Shown here piece by piece: positions 10,463 through 20,767 of a DNA stretch of 64,000 nucleotides. Origin of the DNA: Dinochytrium kinnereticum (taxonomy: Eukaryota > Chytridiomycota > Chytridiomycetes > Chytridiales > Chytridiaceae). The stretch covers positions 41,576-105,575 of the forward strand of contig JADGJT010000020.1 in the NCBI GenBank assembly GCA_027604005.1, written 5' to 3'. Position 1 is the stretch's first letter; each line of letters opens with the position of its first letter. Under the pieces are notes generated by a model. That model ran no database searches and was not told the DNA's origin. It worked only from the letters and a program-made list of their open reading frames with translations. The position numbers were made by a program, and so were the translations under genes.

Positions 10463-11944
10463 TTACAATAAGCTGTCCATCTACAAAAAAAATGCAGAGT
10501 AGTGATTAAGCATAATTATCAAACAAATGGTGCACATTCGTAAATCATTTAAAAAAAAACAGAAGATGCAAATCATTGGAAGCGTAAGAAATAGGCGATT
10601 AACTTAAAACAAGTAATTGAACTGAACAAAAAAAAGGTATTAAATAACACTAACCTTCGTATAAACAGAAAGCACCCCCGCCATAATTTCTGTCGCCCCC
10701 ATTCCCCTCGCCTTCTCACTATAAGCCGCAAACTCCTGCAAAAGCTCATCAACCCTCAAAAACGCCGTTTCCCTCTGTGAATGGCTTAACCCCACCAAAG
10801 CATTCTCAAGAACATTAGCAGCGTAAGCAGCGCAAACCATTGCAATCGTTCGTCGATCTGGCGGGGGTCCCCTATTGAGCAAACAATCAACCACTCGTTG
10901 AATCAGTTGCTCTTTGATCGAAAGATCGGCGACGGGGTGGGTGGCCATTTCAAAGAGGACGAAACTGCGTTTTTCGGTGCGGAGGACACCTTTGTCGACC
11001 AGACCTTTTTGGATGCGCTCGCGGACTTGTTTTAGTTGGTACCCAATTTTCATTAGGTTCCAGGTTTCGCCTGTTCAATTTTGGTGTTTCGGTGGGTTCA
11101 CAAATTAAAACAGGCGATGATGTGCCAGCCAAGTTTAAAGGGCGGTAAGTTAGACACAAAAGTATACAGGTAAGAAACCCAGTTAATGATTTGGGTATGG
11201 GGAAAATCTATAAGAGAAAAACTAACCACTCAGCAAATCAATCCAAGAACTAATACTCTGTGTATCAGTCTTTATCAACCTCAAAGCCTCATCCAGCAAC
11301 ACCTCCCCCGTATTCTTTTCATCAACCACCTCCAATAATCGTTCAGGAAAGGGCCGCTTTCTGACCTCCTTTACAACCGTCACTCGATTTCGAAATGAAA
11401 GCTCCATGAGGATGGCACCACGGAGAACCTGGTTTTGGTTTTTTGATATTTTTAGGAAAAAAGCAGGGTGGGGTTAGACTCCAGATTTATAAGATCAAGG
11501 GACTTACGTAGGAGATGTTGTCGTTCCAAAATGAGAGATAGCCCTGTTTGTGGAAGTGGGAGGGGTTAACAAAGCCATCTCATCACTTAACCAACCCCAC
11601 AGATCACCCATAATAAGGAAGGCTGGCAACCAGACGAGACGAAAGAACAAAGTGGAAAACCCAACCTGAGCATCCTTTAATCCCAACAGCACAACTTCCT
11701 CCAGGATATTCATTTTATTACTCTTGCTCCTCAAGCCTTTTCCATCATCATCTCCATCATCCTCATCAATGCTCTTCCTAGAATCCCTTCTCCCATCTCC
11801 TCGATACCCATTCACTCCATTCGCCCCAGAGTCTGGTCCACCCCCACCACCACCACTCGACGCCAAATCATCGCTCGAGTCGGCCGCGACGTTTCGCCTC
11901 CGTTGCGTTAGGCCGGAATTTGACGCCATCATTGGCCCGTCCAC
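10463..11944 (-). CDS. VPS74: VPS74/GOLPH3 Golgi phosphatidylinositol-4-phosphate effector
   Basis: Peripheral Golgi protein that binds PI4P and retains glycosyltransferases through COPI. Exons (high to low): 11944-11666, 11543-11508, 11428-11227, 11070-10655 and 10480-10463; 951 nt, 316 residues. The disordered acidic/Gly-rich N-terminus carries a basic QRRRN motif. A GPP34 domain follows: NILEEVVLLGLKD, GYLSFWND with the PI4P-site tryptophan at W99, [29 protein letters not shown] and ATHPVAD. Exon 2 is only 36 nt. The last exon adds just MDSLL after a 174-nt intron; from memory, yeast Vps74 ends with a similar MDxLL tail, which supports that splice over reading through to an earlier stop at 10640. 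It is closer in wording to fungal Vps74 than to animal GOLPH3. Confidence 0.95.
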
Positions 11945-12451
11945 TCGTTTCTGTTGCGAGGGGTTGGGCTGAAAAGCAACGATGGTCTCAGCTTAAAGCC
12001 TGAAAGGGCCTTCAATGACGGAAATGTCCAGGCGGAACTTCCGGTGACGGTCGTTATGGGGATGCCCTCTTTCGTTGAGTGCGGCGGATGGTGTGAGGCC
12101 GAGGCGGCTTCTATTCTCTTTTCTGGTGTCAAGTGGATGTTTTGCAAAAAAAATTGCCTTGGGCATCGTATTTGCCTTTGAGGAGCCCGCACTTAGGCGC
12201 AGGCACAGCCCCGCGACGGCACGGAGTCCGAGCGACGCCCTGATCATCCAGGCACTGCCCATCACCGCACGCTTCAAACCAATGGCTGCTAGGAAGAACA
12301 TCTGGCCTCAGTCTGCTCACGAGCATCGATTCATCGAATGTATGAAAAAAAGTAAAAAGGAACAGCAAGGGCCTGACCACAAAGCCTTCAACCCTGAGAG
12401 AACAACAACGAGGAAAGACAAAAAGGAGAATGTTTTAAGAGGGAGATGCAT
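11945..12451. other. Intergenic region between VPS74 and eIF3m
   Basis: Both flanking genes are on the minus strand, so this holds the VPS74 promoter and leader and the eIF3m 3' UTR. Overlapping ATG frames exist on both strands but none resembles a known protein. Confidence 0.5.
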
Positions 12452-14177
12452 CTATCCGCGTCTGACGGCGGCGACATCGGCGAGGGCCTCAACAACGGGA
12501 GGCTCTTGGGAAGCAGCGATGAGCTTGGCGTTGGCGAGGACCTGGAGAACCTCCTTCAGGTTTGTTCGCCACTCGTCTACGCGGTCCCCGAGCTGCTTCC
12601 ACTGGTCTTTTGTGAAGACACGGTGTATAGACCGGCTTCATAAGGGATAAAGAAAAAGACACAGCAATGGTTAAAAGACGATAAAAACAAGTCACAGATT
12701 GTACGAAGAGTGAGCACAAAGGCGATTCTCACCTGACGACAACAGTCTTCTTAAGCTGGTTCATCTTTGCGTCCAAAAGCCCAGCCCGAATCCCATCAAT
12801 CACCCAAATCTCCACCGAATCATCCTTAAGCTCCAAAGACTCCGCAATAACAGCATAAGGAATCTCCCCATCAATGTGCTTAGAAGCCAAGCTCGCGAGC
12901 GACAAAACACGCATCTTCCTAACATTGTCATCCTCCTTCAATCCCTCTTTTGCAACAAATCCAGAGTTCTTCTTGGTGAACGCTCGGTAGTCCTTAAGAG
13001 TCTGGTCAAGGAAGATCTTTAGGAGGTCGACTAGTGGGGTGTTGCCGAGAGCACGGACGGCGTCGAGGCGGTATACATCCTCAAAGTTCAGGATTGAGGG
13101 GATTTTGATGGCGCTTTTGATGGCGTTGATGGCGTGGGTGTTGACGGTCTTGAGGGCCTTGCTGTCGCAACCGTTGTAAGTTTCAAGGAACTTGACAAGG
13201 AATTCGAACGACTCCCGCTGGCTATTTTGTTAAACCAAAGATAAATACATATAAACATTCAGACAAGGCTTCCTTCTTTACGTATGAATTCTGAAACTTA
13301 CTGGTGCGGCGAGGCCCTCAGGGTTTCACTGATGAGAAGGTAGAGCTCCCGCTTTGCCGCTAGCTTAACACCCCACCAAGAGACCATATGGTCAATAGAG
13401 TCCAGTTGAGCAATAATATGATCAATCTCGTCATTGGCAGCGGCAACCTTGATGATGGCAACAAAGATATCATAGCGAATAGGGCTGTGGGGGTCCAAGC
13501 TGTTGTAGATGTTGGAGAGTCTTCATCCAGAAAAAGGTCAGAACATTGTGACATCAGAGCTTTGACTTCACAGGAAAGCTTACATTCTGAGCTTGTGATG
13601 GCATTCACCAGCGGGGGAGGATGAAATCGGCGTGATGACGTTCTTAACCAGCTTGGCAGTGTTTTCTGAACCTTGGCAGACCAAAGAGATCAAGAGGTTG
13701 AAGACTTTCTCGTAATCTGAGAGAAAATAAAACAAGCAAGATGCTCGTTAATTACAGAGCCACATAAACTGGATTTATCTTCTGCAAATAAAAGACATCC
13801 CCTTCCAGCATGCACATTAGAAGCAACACTAACCCTTAGGGTCCATGGTGAGAAGGAACTCGGTCTTCTTTGAGAACTTTTCATAGATCTCCTCATACTT
13901 TTCGTCCGCCAGCAACGCCTGAGTCTCAGTGATAAACTTTCCAGACTCTGCATCCTCGCCCTCCATGGTGCTGACGAGGGACGCAAACTTTGGGATCTGC
14001 CATGCAATCAGTGAAAGTCGAGGGTCAAAGTCAGAAATAACAACGCCGAAAGAGGCCCCTGATCCACCACGGCATGCAAGCGCCGATGAGCATCCGAGGT
14101 GGAGAGGCTGCGGGTGATGGCAGAGGGTCACGCACCTCGTCAACGGCAAAGAACGAGACGGCGGATGTGGTCGGCAT
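12452..14177 (-). CDS. EIF3M: Eukaryotic translation initiation factor 3 subunit M (PCI domain)
   Basis: PCI-domain subunit of the eIF3 complex, needed for 43S preinitiation complex assembly. Exons (high to low): 14177-14136, 13996-13834, 13716-13584, 13520-13302, 13221-12733 and 12635-12452; 1230 nt, 409 residues, close to the usual ~375-400. Recognisable stretches are HKLRILSNIYNSLD, YDIFVAIIKVAA, the helical PCI region and winged-helix segment (KKTVVVSRSIHRVFTKDQW), and a C-terminal helix (DEWRTNLKEVLQVL). The join producing VVVS from AG|C matches the conserved family sequence and fixes the last intron. The start is a 14-residue first exon, MPTTSAVSFFAVDE. Other PCI proteins (CSN7, Rpn) match less well than eIF3m. 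Confidence 0.93.
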
Positions 14178-15285
14178 GTTTTTCTTGCTTCTTTTTTTTT
14201 TTCTTTTGCTGCGATTGGCCTTTTTTGCAACTGAAAGGCTTCAATTTTTTCCGATGCTTCTACTGTCCCCACTGGCGACGCATGCGTGTGAAGGCATCGC
14301 TCGCATGCCAGGCTGAGAAGTCAACGGGTGAAGGTCTGCTGAACCAACGTCGATTGATCATCGCTAAAGGGGGACTGGACCGTCACATCAGACCGCTGGG
14401 ATATCACTGAGGTTGAATATCTCATGGCTGTGCATCAAACGTCTTCTGCCTGCAGTTGGAATGTCGTGAGATGGGACGGTTATCATTGGGAGCAGGGGTC
14501 TGAAGCATCGTATGGCAGCTAGCTGAGTTGGTGCTTTACTCTGTGGCTCTGTAGAAAGATATCATGCAAGAACTCTGTTCTGTGCAGCATGACTTCGTTT
14601 CTTAAACTTTCTGACTGCCGAGCATACACCGAAGGAAGCTTCACCCAAAGCGATGTTGAGAACACCAGCTATCCAACCCCATTCATTCCAGGTGAGGTAG
14701 AGGATAACCAATAGCCACCTGATCCTCTTGATATGAATAGGAAAGAGACTGAGGAGTAACATCTTCTCTGAACTGTAAGTGATGCATCAAGATATCTCCC
14801 GCCAGATACCCATTCGCTTTAGCTGATAGTAGTAAAGATATCCCCAGGCATCATCTCCTGCCAGATATCTACTCGCTCTCAAATGCTAATTGTAGATAAA
14901 GATATCCCCAGGCATCATCTCCTGCCAGATATTGGCAGACAATTTCAAAGGAATATCAAATCAAGTAATTTGACAATCCCTCGCAGATGGGGGATGCTGA
15001 ACCTCCTGTATGTCGTTTGCCAACACGCAACCTGCCCCTGGCCCCCTACCCCCTGCTCCCCCCCACCCTGCCCCCATCAGACGATCGCTAACACCTTCTG
15101 TCTGCTCTCACCCTCCTCCCTCCTTACTAGGCACCAGCGGCAAACGGCTCGCCATCGAGGGCTGCCTCAAATCGATCCCTCGCAGGTCGCAGCAAGGCCG
15201 GCAGCAGGGTCTCACTCGGTAAGACTCTCCTCTCCCCAGGATATCACACCAAATATCTCATTCTATGTGAGTAGCAGGATCACAG
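14178..15285. promoter_or_regulatory. Divergent intergenic region between eIF3m and CCDC96, with a tandem repeat
   Basis: About 1.1 kb holding two divergent promoters and probably an unresolved 5' exon of CCDC96. A donor-like site after 15219 and an acceptor at 15285 would give a 66-nt intron, but no convincing start exon was found. A partial tandem repeat lies at 14790-14932. Confidence 0.4.
14833..14932. repeat. 64-bp tandem repeat, two good copies plus a degenerate one
   Basis: A 36-nt block beginning TAAAGATATCCCCAGGCATC occurs at 14833-14868 and identically at 14897-14932, period 64. A shorter diverged copy precedes it near 14790 (GATATCTCCCGCCAGATA). The sequence between copies is also partly conserved. 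It is noncoding and upstream of CCDC96. Confidence 0.75.
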
Positions 15286-17581
15286 GTACTCAAAAAGTCG
15301 GCAAAGTCGTCGTCAAAAGGGAGTTTGGGAAATGTCGCTGCTGATGCTGTGACCCCTGCCGTGGAAGGAGGTGGTGAGGCGGTTGAGCAGTCTGCCGCGG
15401 TAGCTGGGATAGAGGCTCCTCCTGAAAATGAAGGAGAGGAGGCCTCAACTGCTGCTGTGACCGAACTGCCACCTGAAGGAGAGACGAGGACCCAATCCGC
15501 CAATATTGCTGAGGATGGATCTGTGAGTAAGCCTGCTGAAGGGGAGACAGCAGATCCGGTAGAGCCTCAACAACCAGTCGAAGGAGCTCCTCAAGAGGCT
15601 CCAGAAGGTTCGGGAGAGCCTGGCACGGTTGAAGAAGTCGCTGAAAATCCGGAGGGAGAAGAAAGTCAAGACATAGAATTATCCCGACTTGAAGCCATGG
15701 AGCACTCAATGGAGCAAATGATCTCAGATGCCCAAGAAGACTTTCAAGAGATAGGCGAAGAAATCGAAGTAATTCCAGCCGTCGGCAGAATCCTCACATC
15801 TCCCCCCCCAGCCGACATCGAAGGTTTTACCTTCATGAACATTAACTACGAAGAAGACCCTGACATCCCCGTCATGTACATTGGCACGCGGTTGTCGCGG
15901 TCTGAGTCAGTCATGTCAGGAGCAGAGGGACCAGAGACTCGAGCCACGTCCGCTTCGACACGTGTTAGGACGCCATTGTTGAGAGCCTCAACGCCTACAC
16001 TTGCTGAAACTAAAAGGGAGGAGGGGATGAGCGCTGAGGAGCAGAGAGCAGAATTGGATGCTGCGGTGTGCACGACGGATGTGACAGCGGCAATGTTGGA
16101 GGAGGGCGTTGATCGGGAGGCCCTTATTCTTGGGATAAGGCTTGCACTGGATTTGCGTGAGAAGTATCGAGCGAAAAACACGTTTTTGCAGAATAAGCTT
16201 GGAGAGTACTTTAGAAGAAAGAGGGTGAGGATTTCATTCCTTCTATTCATTAACCTTTCTCGTCTTTTGAAAACACGATAATCAAAAACTCCCTACCATA
16301 GGCCGACGAGAACCACGACGGCGAAAAATCTGTAACAGACCAAGAACAACGCTATGCAAACTGCATGTCCGCCCTCCAAGACCTCCGGTCCGAGTTCGAG
16401 AGCCTCAACAGCACAAACCAAAAGGTTGTTAACGAGTACAAGCTTCGTCTTGAGGAGCGGATCCTTGAGGCCGAGAGCAAGGCGACCGAATTTGTTAAAT
16501 ACAAGCGAAACATTGCGCTTGGAGCTGAGAATTCCAGGACGGGAAAACCGTTGCCGACAAAGGTAGTCGATCAGCTGGAGGCTACGGAGTTGAAGAAAGA
16601 GGCGGATGTGGTAGCGGTTCGGTTGGAGAACATTAAGTTGAGAAATAAATTGAGGAGGCATGAGCAGCTTTTAAGGCAGAAGGTGTGGAGGATCATTATC
16701 TTTTCCCCTTTCTTGATTGTTGCAATTATATATATTTCTTGTTCTTGATGAAGGGTGGCTTTAATCTTTTTGTCAAAAACGAAAACATCTAATCGATTCT
16801 ATTTATACAGGAAGAACTTGCTGACGGCCTCCACCTGATCGATTTCGAGCAACTAAAAATTGAAAACCAAACCTACAACGAAAAAATAGAAGAACGAAAC
16901 GAGGTAGAGAAAAAAAACCAAACTCACTTCATCCCTAAACTCAACATACCTATACTACCCCTAAATCAAACCCAGGAACTCTTGAAACTCCGCAAAAAAA
17001 TCACAAACATCGTTCAAGTCCTCACTCATGTCAAAGAAAAGCTACAGTTCGTCCAAGTAAGTTATTAAGCTCTTCCATAACAAAAAAAATCAAACTTCTC
17101 TACTCCGCATCCTAACATTTCCTTCCTTTTCACAATCCGAAAATTGAAAAGGGCGAAAATGTCGACCTCAAACGCCGTCTTCGTCAACTGGACGATGAAG
17201 TCTCCTCCAAACGCGACTCCCTTCCCCTGGCCAAACAATCTCGAGACGCGTTAAGGTCAAACAGCCTTGCATTGCGACAAAAGAACGGGTTGCTGGGGAA
17301 CACGTCGTTGTTGAGAGATTTTGAGGAAAAAGTTGTACGTATCTCATACTTTTCACTCTCCTCCAACCTTGTCATGAGAGCTGGGTGTTGTAAAGAGAAT
17401 TTTAATGTAATCCTAACGCAACCTTTCTCCTCTGGCCTTTTCTTTTAATGGTTTTTTTTTTGATCAGGATGAATCCTTGGGCTTAAAAACTCGAATAGAT
17501 GAATTACGAGCCTGCCACGCCGACCTGTGCGCAGACACCCTTGCCATCAAGCGGCGGATCCATCGCAAGATGCTTGTTTAG
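15286..17581 (+). CDS. CCDC96: CCDC96/FAP184-like axonemal coiled-coil protein (5' end unresolved)
   Basis: Predicted flagellar axoneme protein; CCDC96 with CCDC113 forms a bridge near the radial spokes and nexin-dynein regulatory complex. Exons placed: 15286-16224, 16302-16682, 16811-16903, 16976-17056, 17152-17334 and 17468-17581. The N-terminal ~200 residues are acidic, Glu/Pro/Ala-rich and disordered. From exon 2 the protein is coiled coil, with the family signature LHLIDFEQLKIENQTYNEK, then IEERNEELLKLRKKITN across two introns (DUF4201-type domain). The 15286 boundary is a splice acceptor; the first in-frame ATG after it is about 400 nt in, so a short upstream exon with the start is missing from this model. 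CCDC113 shares part of the signature, but the acidic N-terminus favours CCDC96. Confidence 0.8.
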
Positions 17582-17800
17582 AGGTTTCCGAAACAAAAAC
17601 TCCTTTCTTTTTGCAAAGCAAATAACCCAACCTCATGTAGTTTTCCCGCACCAGAATAATAAATATGGAATAATGAACGCAATGCTATATTCTCTAGGAG
17701 GAAAAAAAAAAGAAAAAGTATATATTTCCACTCACTCCTAAATCTACAAACAAAGCCATTCGTCAGAAGAGAAATAATAAAAAAGTGTGTCGCGTCACGT

Positions 17801-20490
17801 CTATCGCGGAAAATCACCCGACTCCTCCACCTCTGCCCCATTAACTTGATAAATGACCTTAAACTTCAATTTCATCGTGCTCTACCGGAATTGAGAGAAG
17901 AAGGGAAAAAAACCGTTTTAAAAAAGCCTGAATCACATTGTAATAACAAAGCAAGAGAAGCTACCAAAAAACAAACCTTCGTAGCATTAGTAACCACAAA
18001 ACTCTGCTTGACCTGCGCCTGATTCAGTGGCGCAACAACCGTCGCCGAAAGCGGGTTCAACTTCAACTGCATAGCCTTTTGAAAAAAGGATTAAAAAAAA
18101 AAACCATAAAAATTCCACATATGCCATCACACAAAGGAGTAAACAAAGTACCTTTGGCACCGCAACCTGAAATGCAAGATCAGTGAAAGGCACAGGAGTC
18201 GTGTTGATAAAAGTAAGGTCTGCTTCAACTTGTTGAGACGACTCTCTTAAAATCATTTTGATCTGGAGGCCGTTCTTTTTGAAGAGCTCGATGGGAGGAG
18301 ATGAATCTGTAGTGGAGAGTTATTGCTGTTCTATGGAGATGCGAGAAACGGGGATATTTGGAGTAGAGCTAAGTACCTTGGGGCTTTACGGGCATAACAG
18401 GAGCGTCAAAGAATCCTAGGTCACCGAGACCAGCTTTTTGGCCAAAAAGAATAAAAAAGGAATAAAGTTAGACTCTATAGCAATTTCAACCCAAGTTAAA
18501 AGCCACTCAAAACACCAACCTTGAGGCTTAGCAGCAACTACAGGCTGTACACTTTGAGTCGAAAGGGGAGCCGACAAGATCCCAAAATTTCCAAAATCGT
18601 CTAGCAAAATGTCCAAGATCAGAATGTACCATCAAAAAAAAAGGTAATAAAACAAAAAAAGAAAGCAAATAAAACCGAAAAATGTAACATACGAGCCATC
18701 GGCATCGGCATCTGGGCAACAGAAACAGCAGGTAGAGAAGGAACAAGAGTAGCAGCAACAGGAGCAACAGAAGACGCGGCCATTGGCGTTGGAAACAATC
18801 CAAATAGATCGTCTAAGTCATTCTTCGCCCCACCGCCACTCTGCGGGCTCACAACCTTCGCCGAATCACCACCACCCGCAACTGGTGAAATTGACATCCC
18901 CGACATTGGTAACGAAATCGCCCCCGCCCCGGTTCCAAAATCATCAAAATCAATTAAACTAATCGCCTGAGGTTTTGCTGCGCTTGGAACTTTCGATGAG
19001 GTGGATGCCTCGCTTTGAGATGGGGAGACGATGGGTTCTGCGTCTATTGGTTTGCCGTCTTTGTAGTTTCGGTATTTTTCAATCACTTGGTTGATTAAGT
19101 CGTTTAGGTGGAGGAGGCTCTCTAATGACGATAGTTGGTATATTGAAACTTTTCTCTCTTAAGGCAACGAACCTGTTCTTTCTTCGTCGTCGCATTCGGT
19201 GATGAGCTTTTGGATACGGCTTTGAGACGAGTTCGAAAACGCGTATAGCTCCTGTCCGAGATGTTAGCTCATTTCAAATGAATATAAAAATAGATTAGAA
19301 ACAAACCTCAAGTGGTGCGTCATGATTCCACCGATCCTCCTTTTTCTTAGACATAAGCATCTCATTAAACTGCAAGATCTTCGCTTCAATCCTCGTGAGC
19401 TCTTCATTTACTTCCTTCTTATAATCCCGTTTCCTCTCTAAATCCTATTTGGCAAATAAGAATTCTGTAGTAAAAAGGAGCTAACTAATAAGCGCACGTA
19501 CATAACCAGCCATAACTTTCATCAGCTCATTGGCTTGCTCTAACGCAGCCGGTGTACCCATCCTCAAAAGCTCCTGCAATTTCTGGAAAAAACCGTTATA
19601 TCCTGCTTATAGTCAAAAGAAAAAGGAAATACAACTTACAGCTCCTTGAGCTATCCGATCCTGCTCCTCCAACTCCTCTTCAGTCTGAAGTGTCTATATA
19701 TCAAAAGATTTTAAAAAAAGACGCGTTTCAACCTCCCTCAAAAACACTCTGTACTCACATCTCTGGGCGCCAACACCGCCGCCGCCTCATTCGAAAGACC
19801 AGGAAAATTATACCCCTTATAAGAGAGCAGCCGATACATATCCGTGATATGCTTAAAATCATCCTTATACCTCGACGACACGCAGATCGTCGCGTTCCAT
19901 TGCTGAATCAATTCAAGGATGCGATATTGCGGTGGTGTAACAGTCTAATGAGGTATGGTAAGGTGTTGCGTGCTTGCCCCGCGAAACATTACCGTTGGCC
20001 GCTCGGGGAATCGTCTCACGAGCTCGTTCAGGAATTCTTTGGTTGATATGATCAGCTGGAGCGGGTAACCACAGTTTTTGACGAGGTGGTCCAGCAGCTG
20101 TTGAAGGGAATGAAAGATATCGCAGGGTTATCTTCTGAGAGTCTTCCCAATAATGAGATACCGTCAACGCATTCAAAGAGCTCTGTTGATTTCTCCCATT
20201 AATATTCCTCAGTAAAGCAGTAGCCGCTTCCCTAGGGCTAATATCCGTTACCGCATGGTCCTTCAGTTGCCCGCAATCAACGCCTTACTAGTTCTTCTGC
20301 TTCTCATTGATGAGGTCGCATATCTCCATGTTCAAACCAAGGTTAGACTGTCCCGATTCAGTGTTGCAGGCCTGGTCTTCAACCTCGGTCAGCGGGTAAG
20401 GTCGGCAAAGAGGTGTTAAGGCTCACCGATGAGCGACTCAAGCCGCGACTGCGAGACCATCCTCGGTTGGAAGGGATTTTCAAATGACAT
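17801..20490 (-). CDS. GGA: GGA clathrin adaptor (VHS-GAT-GAE)
   Basis: Arf- and ubiquitin-binding monomeric adaptor for trans-Golgi to endosome sorting. Fifteen exons, all phases consistent: 20490-20427, 20376-20289, 20237-20162, 20097-19993, 19944-19759, 19684-19640, 19573-19502, 19444-19307, 19251-19173, 19121-18693, 18600-18520, 18433-18377, 18306-18152, 18075-17977 and 17881-17801; 584 residues. The VHS domain spans about 10-170 (LNMEICDLINEK; LLDHLVKNCGYPLQLIISTK; NELVRRFPERP). The GAT helical bundle follows to about 310, then a hinge with acidic DDLFGLF and LIDFDDFG peptides that could bind clathrin or ear domains. The gamma-adaptin-like ear (GAE) forms the C-terminus (FKKNGLQIKMIL; FQVAVPKAMQLKL). 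The second intron carries in-frame stops if misread; a 51-nt intron restores NYPREAA. The VHS resembles yeast Gga proteins most. Confidence 0.92.
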
Positions 20491-20767
20491 TTTCACGAAT
20501 GCAAAAATCAGCAGCCACATTGGCTGAAATACCAGCTTGCATGCAAACCCTCGACGCTAACACTGGAAGGGGGGAAAAAAGAACAGCGTGGGCAAGATCA
20601 GGATATTCACAGAGAAACGCATGCTCTTTTAATTATCAATAATCTCAAATACAACACACCATCCCAAAACAATCCCCTGTCTCCCAACTTGATCACAAAA
20701 AAGAAAATTAAGAAAAAGAAACACCATCAAGCCTTGCCACTAACAAAGATCAACTGCGACAGCTTCC

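Noticed and set aside
10464..10481. A 57-residue minus-strand frame downstream of the VPS74 acceptor (reading GQLIVSQDGTLHILRY) looked protein-like
   Set aside because: It needs a phase-1 entry that no donor supplies. The phase-0 reading gives MDSLL, which matches the family end.
20238..20300. Two in-frame stops in the GGA VHS domain suggested a pseudogene
   Set aside because: A 51-nt intron (20238-20288) with good sites removes them and restores the conserved NYPREAA.
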